IMG/VR virus record: IMGVR_UViG_3300008459_000021
Span: 17,098-81,097 of that record
Direction: 5' to 3' (one strand)
DNA length: 64,000 bases
Source: a virus
Below are positions 50,557-59,085 of the stretch, one piece after another. How positions within the stretch are numbered: position 1 is the stretch's first letter; each line of letters starts with the position of its first letter. Below the pieces are notes generated by a model, which saw nothing but the letters and a program-made list of their open reading frames with translations, ran no database searches and had not been told where the DNA came from. Position numbers and translations under genes: made by a program.

Positions 50557-51021
50557 TCAATCGTCAAGGGGGTCTAACAACCCCTCGCCCTCAGCCTCCT
50601 CTTCCTTATCCGAAAGGTCAGGACGCCAGTATCCGTGACGAGCAACCTCCTCGGTGAAGTAATAAATATCAGGCTCCGCCAAGCTGTACTTCATCTCTGC
50701 CGTCTGCTCGTCCTCCTCCCCACGAATAAACGACAACAAATGGTCGAGCAAAGCAAGCTGTTGCTCTACAGACAGCTTCTGCCACACATCGTTTCCAATC
50801 TCGATAACAAACTGATACTGACGCTCACCCAAAACGCTCAAAATCGCAGGTGCCTTAGAAGTCTTACCCAAAACTGGATAACCACCCTTGCGTGAGGCTT
50901 TATCCTTAAAAATAACCACAATGTCGTACACGATGTCGGCAAGATGTGGATGATGATTGCCCACCAACTCGTTAATCTTATCCTGTACCTCAGGTCCTGC
51001 TTTCCACTTGTCGTTCGCCAT
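50557..51021 (-). CDS. Putative phage metallopeptidase family, catalytic site lost
   Basis: The layout fits the phage putative metallopeptidase family: a core VYDIVVIFKDKASRKGG, a strand FVIEIGNDVWQKLS, then EQQLALLDHLLSFI, and EVARHGYWRPDL. In that family ALLDHELCH provides HExxH for zinc. Here residues 94-98 read HLLSF, so the catalytic Glu and the second His are missing. It probably keeps a binding role, for example as an inhibitor or regulator. ATG 51021 follows AAGGTTTTCG. Confidence 0.65.
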   Translation of the reverse strand: MANDKWKAGPEVQDKINELVGNHHPHLADIVYDIVVIFKDKASRKGGYPVLGKTSKAPAILSVLGERQYQFVIEIGNDVWQKLSVEQQLALLDHLLSFIRGEEDEQTAEMKYSLAEPDIYYFTEEVARHGYWRPDLSDKEEEAEGEGLLDPLDD

Positions 51022-51114
51022 AACGAAAACCTTACTCCCTCACAAGGGGTTGAAGAATTGAGCAGGGCTACTTTTACCCCACCCGATACACCCCTATATA
51101 CAAATGCTCCCCCC

Positions 51115-51651
51115 TCACTTTTCAAATAAACTACCCACGACCTTCCCCAACTGCTTCTTTACCCACTCCCACTTCTTATCCAATCCCCTACGCCTCAGAC
51201 GAGCCTTTACCGCTACAACCCTAGCCCATACAACCCTAGCCCATACACATAAAGACGACCAATAAGCCCCTAATAAAACCATAAGACGAACACCCTCGTC
51301 TTTAAGAGTCTTCCACTTATCCAATAAGACAGGCTTCTTTTCCTCCCACAATAACATCGCCTCCGTAAACCAAATCTCTATGAATAAAACCACCCATAAA
51401 ACCCAAGATGGATTTTTCAACATATACACACGAGCAAACATAGCCATCTGCTCGTCCGTGTACTCCTCTTCCGTATCCAATAAAGCCAACAAGTTTCCGT
51501 CCTTTTGGATAACCAAAATCAACCCCTTGTTGTACTCCCCCTCACCCTCTAGAAGCTCCTCAAGCTCCTCCCACACTTTGTCCTCTTGTTGTTGTTCTTC
51601 ATCCGATAGCTTGTCCTCTAAAGACCCTACCTTCACTTCTTCTTCGCTCAT
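51115..51651 (-). CDS. Membrane protein with acidic N-terminus, 178 aa
   Basis: The first 60 residues are strongly acidic (EEQQQEDKVWEELEELLEGEG). Two hydrophobic segments follow (SWVLWVVLFIEIWFTEAMLLW and VRLMVLLGAYWSSLCVWARVV), then a basic tail (KARLRRRGLDKKWEWVKKQ). No family is recognised. Confidence 0.7.
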   Translation of the reverse strand: MSEEEVKVGSLEDKLSDEEQQQEDKVWEELEELLEGEGEYNKGLILVIQKDGNLLALLDTEEEYTDEQMAMFARVYMLKNPSWVLWVVLFIEIWFTEAMLLWEEKKPVLLDKWKTLKDEGVRLMVLLGAYWSSLCVWARVVWARVVAVKARLRRRGLDKKWEWVKKQLGKVVGSLFEK

Positions 51652-51656
51652 GGTGC

Positions 51657-51690
51657 TTCGCCTTTTGGATAGTTAAGTCCAAAAGGCGAA
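51657..51690 (-). promoter_or_regulatory. 13-bp leader hairpin before the 51651 gene
   Basis: TTCGCCTTTTGGA (51657-51669) and TCCAAAAGGCGAA (51678-51690) pair perfectly across an 8-base loop, 5 bases before the ATG. CGTTTATGAAGG lies just upstream on the transcribed strand. Confidence 0.6.
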
Positions 51691-51703
51691 CCTTCATAAA
51701 CGA

Positions 51704-52603
51704 TTAAGCGTTCAGAGCGTAGGCTACAGCCTGTGAGAAGGCGTTAATGGCGTTCTTAAAGTCCAACTCGGTCATAATCTGACCACGAGGACTGCCAGCG
51801 ATGCCATCATGCCCACCTGCTTGCTGACCCCAAAGAGACTGCACCACCTCACGACAAGAGACCCCCTTGATAGGGTCTGCGAGAGAAATAGTGATAGAGC
51901 CGAGGGAGTCATTGTAAGCCACGATGCCCACACCCACCATGCCGTTAGGGTCACGATAGAGGTGATTGGTGAAGGTCGTAGCCCTACGGACAACGACATT
52001 GAAGGGGGTGGTAGTGACCCACGAGGACAAGTTCAAGTCGTCCTGAGCCTTAACGAACTTAACACCGACTTGAAGCTCCTCAAGCCCTCCCTTAAGGAGT
52101 CGAGAGACAAACTCCATTGCACCCACCACGAACTCCGTCACATCAGAGTTCGTGTCACGAGGCGTATTGGGGCGATTAGACTGAAGGTATGCACCGATAG
52201 CGGAGAGGTGCGTGAAATGCGGGTGTGTGGGGTCAGCCTTGTGCCAACCATGAGTGTCCACAAACTCCACAAACTCCCAAAACCCCTCAAGGTTGAAAAG
52301 AGGGGCGTACTGCCCACTCGCCCTCATGAGCCCACCAAGCGTGTCTGCGTCAATGTGGCTGATAAGAACCACATCGTTATCCCCAACAACGGGAATCTTG
52401 CTGTCGTTGCAAGGGGCAGGGCGTGACCCACCGATATGACGACCTGCGAACTCAGAACCCACGGGCTGATGGTGAGCGGCGGTGTAGATAGAACCCTGAG
52501 CCACATATGAGCCGTACTCCGCCTCGATGGTCACAACGGGAGGGGTGGGGAGGTCGATGGTTTGTGAGGCGAGCTGGGCGTTGGGGCTGAGGATAACGAT
52601 CAT
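51704..52603 (-). CDS. DHH-family phosphoesterase-like protein, 299 aa
   Basis: The DHH family is recognised by ISHIDADTLGGLMRA (residues 81-95, His83/Asp85/Asp87), VDTHGW (115-120, in place of the DHH triplet) and a C-terminal GGHDGIAGSPRG (263-274), the nucleotide-binding motif of DHHA1 domains. Relatives hydrolyse nanoRNA, c-di-AMP/GMP or other phosphodiesters. An additional His-His pair lies at residues 44-45. Codons are biased and the gene is read from a TATCCCAA promoter, so it belongs to the same set as the ring-nuclease homologue. Removal of a nucleotide signal is an inference. Confidence 0.72.
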   Translation of the reverse strand: MIVILSPNAQLASQTIDLPTPPVVTIEAEYGSYVAQGSIYTAAHHQPVGSEFAGRHIGGSRPAPCNDSKIPVVGDNDVVLISHIDADTLGGLMRASGQYAPLFNLEGFWEFVEFVDTHGWHKADPTHPHFTHLSAIGAYLQSNRPNTPRDTNSDVTEFVVGAMEFVSRLLKGGLEELQVGVKFVKAQDDLNLSSWVTTTPFNVVVRRATTFTNHLYRDPNGMVGVGIVAYNDSLGSITISLADPIKGVSCREVVQSLWGQQAGGHDGIAGSPRGQIMTELDFKNAINAFSQAVAYALNA

Positions 52604-52647
52604 GTGCGTGTCCTTGTCTGATGGGTTGTGGATGATACCTACCCCCC

Positions 52648-52675
52648 CTAATGAGCCGAATCAGAGCTTGGGATA
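52648..52675 (-). promoter_or_regulatory. TATCCCAA-class promoter (P7)
   Basis: Minus strand: a T run, TATCCCAA, 13 bases, TCATTAG, then GGGGGG; 45 bases before ATG 52603. Confidence 0.78.
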
Positions 52676-52747
52676 AAAAAACTTTAAAGGGTAAAGTCAC
52701 ACACCCCCCCACCAACACCCCACCACCCCTGTAAGGTAGGTAAAATA

Positions 52748-53482
52748 ATGGATAACTTCTTAGAGCGTAAGGTTGATATTTACGGAGACGAGATAGGTGG
52801 AGTTGCCGTCATTCAGTCTATGGGTGAGGACATCACACCTGTAAACGCAGCAAGAGCGAGCCTCGATCAGTTCTCCACCCACATGGGAGACCGAGAAATC
52901 AAACTATCCAAGTTCTTGGTTAAAGAGGGTCACACATCCACCGCTGAACACAATGTGCTGACCTTTTGGATAAAAGTCCCCATGTTTGTAGCTCGGCAAC
53001 ACATGAGACACCGCACGATGAGCTATAACGAAATCAGCCGTAGATACACGAGCGAAAAGCTAGAGTTCTACTTTCCAAAAGAACTACGACTGCAAGACAC
53101 CAAAAACCGCCAAGCAAGCCTAAACCAAACCTTCGACCCTATCTTAGAAAACTATCCATTTTTACAGCCCAATACCCCAAGCACGATGGCTATCCATTAT
53201 CAAACCGAGGTGTGTAAGCACCTTTATGAAGAAATGATCTCTAAGGGCGTAGCCCGAGAACAAGCTCGTATGGTGTTGCCTCAGAACATCTACACGACAT
53301 ATTGGGCTACCTCCAACCTCCATAACTGGATTGGTTTCATCTCTAAGCGGGATCACGCTGACGCTCAATGGGAAATGAGGCTACTCGCCAAAGAAATCAG
53401 CAGACAGATTAGAAGTCTCTGGCCGAACGCTCACGCTAACTATGTCGAGTACGGAAAAATCAACAACCCAGATGCCCCATAA
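52748..53482 (+). CDS. thyX: Flavin-dependent thymidylate synthase ThyX
   Basis: It makes dTMP from dUMP using FADH2 and methylene-tetrahydrofolate. The ThyX signature RHRTMSYNEISRRY is at residues 87-100; GHTSTAEH and ARMVLPQNIYTTYWATSNLHNWIGFI are also typical. Length 244 residues. It fits with the deaminase and RNR genes for nucleotide supply. ATG 52748 follows GTAAGGTAGG. Confidence 0.95.
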   Translation: MDNFLERKVDIYGDEIGGVAVIQSMGEDITPVNAARASLDQFSTHMGDREIKLSKFLVKEGHTSTAEHNVLTFWIKVPMFVARQHMRHRTMSYNEISRRYTSEKLEFYFPKELRLQDTKNRQASLNQTFDPILENYPFLQPNTPSTMAIHYQTEVCKHLYEEMISKGVAREQARMVLPQNIYTTYWATSNLHNWIGFISKRDHADAQWEMRLLAKEISRQIRSLWPNAHANYVEYGKINNPDAP

Positions 53483-53493
53483 GCCCCCACACC

Positions 53494-55629
53494 TTACTTA
53501 TTAGCTTCGAGTCTATCCTTTAGGCGTGAGTACCTTGTGCTTGTGTTAGCGTTCAACACGCACTTAATCATGGCTTCACGCTCACCCACAAGGTAAACCT
53601 TAATCTTAGCCCTCGTAACGGCTGTGTAGAGCAAGCTCCTCAATAAGAGATTGTTTCCGTGTTCAATACACATGGGCATCACTATCGTGTGATATTCTTG
53701 CCCTTGTGCTTTGTGTACGGTGGTCGCGTAGGCGAGTCTCAGTAGCTTTGAGATCTCATCTAAGGGCAAGTCGAGCCTCTGATCCACAACACCCTTGAGG
53801 ATCACCTCTACGCTTGCTTTATTGATGTTCACAATACGACCGATGTCCCCATTGTAAACACCCAAGTCGTAATCGTTTCGAGTTATCATAATCTTATCGC
53901 CCATACGATAAGTACCACTCCCAATCTGTAAAGACTGCGTCATCTTGGTCGAGGGGTTTAACACGCTCCTAAGCTCTTTGTTTAGGTTCGTCACACCCAA
54001 TAAACCATGATGGGTCGGACTCATTACATGAAAGTCCACACCCTCTAAATGAAGCTCCCTCGATATATCCAATATCTTATCCAATATGTCTTGGCTCCGA
54101 TATAGCTCGATAAACTCGAAGTCCAAGTTTGAGTCTTGCTCTGGGATTTTACCCGCATGGATACTATGTGCGGCGAGCGTCACACCGCTTCCCTCTCCTT
54201 GTCTAAAAACCTCGGATAAATGCACACGGGGTATGGCTGTAGAGGACAATAAGTCTGCCAACACAAATCCTGCACCCACAGGTGGAAGCTGTGCGATGTC
54301 TCCCACTAGAACAACCCGTGTACGCTCGGTTATGCCACACATAACACGCCACATCTGATGTAAGTCCACCATAGAGGCTTCGTCTATAATCACCACACTC
54401 TCCCCACGAGGATTTTTCCTATTGTGCCTCCACACCTCCGATGATGGGTCTAGGCTTGAAGATATAGACCCCTTCATAACCTCGTCCCCCTCCACCTTTT
54501 TCACACCCTCATAATCGGATACTTTGCCTTTATCCTCACCTGTACCGCCAGCTCCAAATGCCCTATGTATCGTCATGCTCTCCATACCTGTTAAAGCACC
54601 CGCCCTCTTTGCGGCGATACCTGTGGGGGCTACCAATAACACCCTATCCCCTTGTGCCTCTAAACAACGACACAATACGGATAAAATAGTCGTCTTACCC
54701 GTCCCAGGCAACCCAGTCACTATAGACACCGCTGACTCCAAACCCAACCTCACCGCCTCTAGTTGCTTATCCGTTAACGCAAACTTTGAGTACCCCCTTA
54801 TCTCGTCATCTGTTAAACGAGTCACTCGGTTCCCCATCACCTCCGCAACGCTTAAAACATCCCTTCTAATCGGGGATAAAACCTCAGTGGCTACCTCCAC
54901 CTCCATCTTGTGATAAGACGGCAAATAAAGGGCATTACCACTGCTTAAACCACATAGCTTCTCTACGACAACCCTCGGGGGCTGAGAGTCCTTCATAGCC
55001 TTTACGCTTAAGGCGATATCTTGAGCAACACCCACACCCGTTAAGAGTTCCACATCCCTAAAGACCGCGTTGGCATCTAAATAAGACTGCCCATTTCCCA
55101 CACCCTGTAACAGAGACCAAAAAATCGCCCCCTCGATTCGACTCTTAGAGTGAGGGTCAAAGGCATCCCCCAATAAAGTCTTAGCGATATTGTCAGTCGC
55201 TTGAAAATCCATCCCCTTATGGACCAAGTACCAGGGATTCCTCTTAATCATAGAGGGGTCTGCCTCCACCTCCTTCCAAATAGAGTTCAACATAGCAGAG
55301 GGAACCCCCGCCTCAGTTAAACAAGATAAGACCTCTAGGCTCTCCGTTAGCCCCAAGTCCGACCACTCCAACCATTGGGTCAACGCTGAACCCCTCAAGT
55401 AACTCGGATTGATCGGATTCCTCACCACCTCCAACACAGGCTTTAAGGTCTTCTTATCCATAACCTCCTGAGCCGAAAAAGTCATCACCCCACCAATAGG
55501 TACAGGTCCAGCAATCTTACCCTTAACGACAATAGGATAAGTCTCCCTCTCAGTTGCAACCATGCACCTAAGTACATGATAAGGGGGATTAGCGTAAATA
55601 GAACCTAAAATCTTAGCCACACAATACAT
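53494..55629 (-). CDS. RecD-like SF1B helicase
   Basis: The 711-residue protein has a ~290-residue N-terminal region with helix-hairpin-type repeats as in RecD2, then the SF1 motifs: GLPGTGKTT (306-314), VVIIDEASM, LVGDIAQLPPVGAG, and YATTVHKAQGQEY with LLYTAVTRAK. RecD2-like enzymes unwind DNA 5' to 3' in replication and repair. ATG 55629 is preferred (AGGAGG 9 bases upstream) over GTG 55638. It is the last leftward gene before the repeat-rich region. Confidence 0.88.
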   Translation of the reverse strand: MYCVAKILGSIYANPPYHVLRCMVATERETYPIVVKGKIAGPVPIGGVMTFSAQEVMDKKTLKPVLEVVRNPINPSYLRGSALTQWLEWSDLGLTESLEVLSCLTEAGVPSAMLNSIWKEVEADPSMIKRNPWYLVHKGMDFQATDNIAKTLLGDAFDPHSKSRIEGAIFWSLLQGVGNGQSYLDANAVFRDVELLTGVGVAQDIALSVKAMKDSQPPRVVVEKLCGLSSGNALYLPSYHKMEVEVATEVLSPIRRDVLSVAEVMGNRVTRLTDDEIRGYSKFALTDKQLEAVRLGLESAVSIVTGLPGTGKTTILSVLCRCLEAQGDRVLLVAPTGIAAKRAGALTGMESMTIHRAFGAGGTGEDKGKVSDYEGVKKVEGDEVMKGSISSSLDPSSEVWRHNRKNPRGESVVIIDEASMVDLHQMWRVMCGITERTRVVLVGDIAQLPPVGAGFVLADLLSSTAIPRVHLSEVFRQGEGSGVTLAAHSIHAGKIPEQDSNLDFEFIELYRSQDILDKILDISRELHLEGVDFHVMSPTHHGLLGVTNLNKELRSVLNPSTKMTQSLQIGSGTYRMGDKIMITRNDYDLGVYNGDIGRIVNINKASVEVILKGVVDQRLDLPLDEISKLLRLAYATTVHKAQGQEYHTIVMPMCIEHGNNLLLRSLLYTAVTRAKIKVYLVGEREAMIKCVLNANTSTRYSRLKDRLEANK

Positions 55630-55713
55630 AGGGTTCACCCTCCTTTCTTCTCAACCAACCCTTATAAGATTAACTCACTCCCCAAGACCTATAAGCTCTA
55701 ACCTAAACCCATT

Positions 55714-55945
55714 CTTTCCATTTATCTCAGTAAGGTGACTATCCATTTATCTCCGTAAGGTGACTATTTACTCTCCTTACTGATAAGTTCTCTATCCCTC
55801 TCTCTATCTATCCCTCTCTCTATCTATCCCTCTCTCTCTATCCTCTAGTAAGTTCTATCTCTTTCCATCTTATCTTTACTGATAAGTTCTATCTCTCTAT
55901 CTACTATCTTCCCTTCTCTCTCTTACTGAACTGATAAGTTCTATC
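55714..55945. repeat. CT-rich direct repeats (iteron-like)
   Basis: Two adjacent copies of CCATTTATCTC[AC]GTAAGGT GACTAT (about 55719-55768) are followed by three to four copies of CTTACTGATAAGTTCTATCT separated by TCTCTATC runs. The spacing is irregular. Confidence 0.7.
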
Positions 55946-56039
55946 TATCCATTACGGATAGAGGATGATGATATTTCTTATTTCTAGTAGGTGTTGGACT
56001 TCAACCAACACCTTATCTATTTTAAGAGATATTGGATAA

Positions 56040-56480
56040 CTCTACTCAGTTAGAGATACTCTAGTAGTAGGAGTAAGAGCAGTAGTAGGAGCAGTAGTAG
56101 GAGCTATAAGAGATCTAGCTGTAGGATTAGAAGTACTAAGAGAAGTATCCATATTACGAGTAGGAGCAGCAGTAGTAGAGGTCATAAGGGTAGTAGGAGT
56201 AGGATTCATAGTAGGTGTATTGGTTATATTAGTAGTAGTAGGAGCAGTAGGATTAGGAGTTGTAAGAGCAGTAGGATTAGAAGGAGTCATAAGGGTAGTT
56301 GTAGTAGTAGGTGTAGTTAGTTGAGCAGTAGGAGTTATAGTTAGTTGAGCAGTAGGAGTTAGTTGAGTATTAGTAGTAGTTGTAGGAGTTGTAGTTAGAG
56401 GTTGTTGAGTAGTTAGAGGTTGAGTGAGAGTAGTTGGTAGTTGAGTAGTAGTAGGTGGAGTAGGTTGGTTATTAGTTATT
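56040..56480. repeat. AGT/AGG triplet-rich tract, poor in C
   Basis: A 440-base stretch is built from AGTAGTAGGAG, GTAGGATTAG and AGTTGAGCAGTAGG units, with very few C on the plus strand. Copies are imperfect and interleaved. Nearby, ACTAGTAGTAGATGTCTT repeats at about 56595-56640. Confidence 0.75.
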
Positions 56481-57355
56481 GGCTATAGTCCTTAGACGAT
56501 ACTTCGTATCCTCTCATGTCCTATATCCACTATCCCCTCTCTTAGTTCAAAGAGAGGGATAATACTTACTACTTAGTAGTTAGTAAGTTCTTATCCTATT
56601 CAGTAGTAGATGTCTTACTAGTAGTAGATGTCTTACTAGTAGTACTAAGAGAGAGATATCTAGTAGTAGAGAGGATAAGAGGACTCAGTATCTAACACCT
56701 AGAGGATTGGATACTGAAGGACAGCTAGAGAAGAACAATATTTCTAGGTGTTGTTCTCTAGTGGTGGATAAGAGAGAGATACGGAGTAGGAGACTAGAAG
56801 GAGTTTAGTACGAGTCCTAAGGATAACCTTAAAGACGAGGTACTAGACAGAACCTCCAACGGAAGTGATTGGAGCCATCCATCTCTCTAGGGCTGTTTGG
56901 TCATCGTAGATAGAGAACCTTCTTCTCTATTGGATAGACCCTTAAGCCTCAGCGTATGAACAGGTTAGATTATGGGGTGAGTTCGCTAAGAGCGTATCGT
57001 AAACGACAGATCCCTCTTAGTGGGTGTTACCCATAGCCTAGTCAAACCTAAAGGGTATCCACCCCCTCTAGGTTGTCGAGTTTGGTAGGTTTCAAAGAAG
57101 TCTAGCCACTCGTGACTTGGCTACGCCTCTATAAGCTCTAAAGCCTATGGAGTGAACAACCTCCCTTATACGACATCCCTAAGGGTCTTCACAAGTTTTT
57201 TGTGTCCCACTAGGGGGTAGGGGTTAAAACCCTTAGGAGACCCCCTTTAAATGCTTATAATGGGGGTTGTGGTAGCGTCGCCTTACAGCGTCACAGGGAT
57301 AAGCTCTATATGTGATGGTCACACATAAAGTAAGACCGAGAAGGGGTAGAGGACT

Positions 57356-57934
57356 TTGATACTGATACATCATGGACTAGGTGTGGAGACAGGACTCGGT
57401 GAACTCCTAGAGGGTAAGACCCTAGTGAAGCCACCCTACAGAGATTTAAAGGCAGACGCTGTAAGGGACTTGGTCGAGGCTTACAGCCAAACTTGGCCTC
57501 ATAAGAATCCAACCCTAGTCGCTGGACCCCTAGACGAAGCCAACCCCTCTACATTGGATATTCTCCTCAAGCGTATCGAGGAACCCTATGTGGGAGCACC
57601 TGAGCTTATCCTTTGGGCTTACGACTTTGGATCGGTCCCAGAAACCATCCGCTCTCGCTGTGGGGAGCGTTATCACTTTGCTCCCCCTACACGCCACCGA
57701 CTCTATGAGGAAGGAGAGCGTTTATTTGAGGCTCTATTGCAAGATAACCTCTTGGGGGTATGTGGGGTAGTGGGTAGCCTCTCAAAAGACGATTATAGGG
57801 GCATTTTAGAAGCGTTAGTGGAAGTGAGTGTTAAGAGGGGAGACTTGAGGTTCTATACGGAGGGGTTGAAGTCGTTATTGAGGCGACCACAGATGAGTCA
57901 AGTCGCCCTCTATGGGTACTTCTTAGGGTTGTAG
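57356..57934 (+). CDS. Clamp-loader delta-prime-like protein, 192 aa
   Basis: GPLDEANPSTLDILLKRIEEPYVGAPELILWAYDFGSVPETIRSRCGERYHFAP matches the central part of HolB/DnaX-type AAA+ subunits (the Asn-Leu-Leu-Lys-x-Leu-Glu-Glu-Pro and SRC arginine-finger region). The P-loop region is missing or degenerate, as in delta-prime, which does not bind ATP. It begins at TTG 57356, with GAGG just upstream, a weak start typical for low expression. Its neighbour looks like the delta subunit, so a phage clamp loader is likely. Confidence 0.7.
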   Translation: MILIHHGLGVETGLGELLEGKTLVKPPYRDLKADAVRDLVEAYSQTWPHKNPTLVAGPLDEANPSTLDILLKRIEEPYVGAPELILWAYDFGSVPETIRSRCGERYHFAPPTRHRLYEEGERLFEALLQDNLLGVCGVVGSLSKDDYRGILEALVEVSVKRGDLRFYTEGLKSLLRRPQMSQVALYGYFLGL

Positions 57935-58007
57935 CCCTAGTAGCCTATAATGAAGCCCTAGTAGCCTATAATGAGAGTGAATCTTAACCCACAACCCAAA
58001 GGGGCAA

Positions 58008-58952
58008 ATGCAGGTGATTAGAACCATCTATGGGTCGTCAGAAGATTGGATAAATCTGAGGTTAGCCTCAATCTTAGAGGAACAAAGGGCAAAAGGGTTT
58101 GAGGTGCGTGAAGTTGACTGCAAAGACCTTAACGAGCAAGAGGTCTTAGCGTCTTGTGAATCGAGCTTGTTCGATACGGATCCCTTATTTGTAGTTTTAA
58201 ATAACCCCACCAAGTTGAAGAAACTATCCAATGTGTTGGAGAGCTTAACAGGTGTTGAGATGTTGGTGGTTCAGCGTAACGATAGGCTTCCAAAGGCTTT
58301 AGAGACTTATCCGTCTTTAAAGCTAGACGAGCCCAAGTACGACAATGAGAAGCGGAAATGGGCGGTGGACTTTGTTTTAGATTTCGTCAAATCTGAGGGT
58401 TATGAGCTTAAGGCTAACTTAGCCGATGCCATAGTGAAGCGAGTGGGTACGGATTTGGGTGTTTTGAGGTGGGAGCTTAAAAAGTACATGGCTTGTGTGC
58501 CACATAAGCAAGGTACTAAAGAGATAACCGCCCCTATAGTGAAGGGTTGTATTTCAGAACTATCCGAAATACATGGAGCCGAGTTGGTGGATTCTGTGGC
58601 GAGTGGAAATATGGTGGAGTTTCTAAAACTCTGTCAGAAGATAGAGAACACAACATCTACAGACCAAACGATGGCTGTGTGTAACGGATTATTGTTGTAC
58701 AACCTCGTGCAATGGATAGATATAGGTTTGCGTTTAGAGGCGAAACACACACCACAGAGGATCGCAGAAGACACAGGTAAGAATCCGTGGTTTGTGGAGA
58801 ATATGCTCATCCCTAAAGTCAAAGCCTTAGGTGTGTTGAGGATAAGAAAGCTACTGAGACATCTTTATGAATGTGAGGATGCGGTGCGTATGGGTGCTAG
58901 GGATCCGTGGGTAAAGTTTAAGGTAGGAGTCGTGAAAGTTTTTAGTGTTTAG
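58008..58952 (+). CDS. DNA polymerase III delta-like (HolA) clamp-loader protein, 314 aa
   Basis: The pattern fits the delta subunit, which opens the sliding clamp: a degenerate AAA+ N-terminal domain (FVVLNNPTKLKKLSNVLESL), YELKANLADAIVKRVGTDLGVLRWELKKYM (typical of domain II), and a C-terminal domain with NPWFVENMLIPKVKALGVLRIRKLLRHLYECEDAVRMG. It starts at ATG 58008 behind AAAGGGGC, 73 bases after the delta-prime-like gene. Confidence 0.75.
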   Translation: MQVIRTIYGSSEDWINLRLASILEEQRAKGFEVREVDCKDLNEQEVLASCESSLFDTDPLFVVLNNPTKLKKLSNVLESLTGVEMLVVQRNDRLPKALETYPSLKLDEPKYDNEKRKWAVDFVLDFVKSEGYELKANLADAIVKRVGTDLGVLRWELKKYMACVPHKQGTKEITAPIVKGCISELSEIHGAELVDSVASGNMVEFLKLCQKIENTTSTDQTMAVCNGLLLYNLVQWIDIGLRLEAKHTPQRIAEDTGKNPWFVENMLIPKVKALGVLRIRKLLRHLYECEDAVRMGARDPWVKFKVGVVKVFSV

Positions 58953-59014
58953 ATAAGCACTACTATCGTTCCACAGCGAAGGGTTGAATAAACCACAAGC
59001 TGTTCAGTCAACAC

Positions 59015-59057
59015 TATAATAGATGGGAGTCCTGCCCGCATAGGGTACGACTCCCAT
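59015..59057 (+). promoter_or_regulatory. nrdA promoter box and leader hairpin
   Basis: TATAAT at 59015-59020, then ATGGGAGTC pairing with GACTCCCAT (59023-59031, 59049-59057) and an inner CCC/GGG. The stem lies 28 bases before ATG 59086. It may stabilise the mRNA or control nrdA. Confidence 0.5.
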
Positions 59058-59085
59058 TAACTTAAAAACTACGGAGAAATAAAAA

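Larger units (their letters stand above)
55639..57355. other. Gene-free 1.7-kb strand-switch region with simple-sequence repeats; candidate origin
   Basis: No convincing gene lies here. Genes leave in both directions (RecD leftwards, clamp loader rightwards). The left part is CT-rich on the plus strand, the right part is AGT-rich and poor in C, and the rest has several hairpins: TATCCCCTCTCTT/AAGAGAGGGATA (about 56531-56561), CTTACTA arms (56563-56586), and CTAGAGAA...TTGTTCTCTAG (56728-56761). A TATAAT at about 57257-57262 may start the rightward operon. A Thr-rich minus-strand frame (56042-56290) is a by-product of the triplet repeats. Confidence 0.7.

Noticed and set aside
51809-52426. 205-residue plus-strand ORF opposite the DHH gene
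   Set aside because: No start context, and the minus-strand frame has family motifs, promoter and ribosome site.
55714-56660. CRISPR array
   Set aside because: The repeats are short, low in complexity and irregularly spaced, with no constant repeat-spacer pattern and no cas genes.
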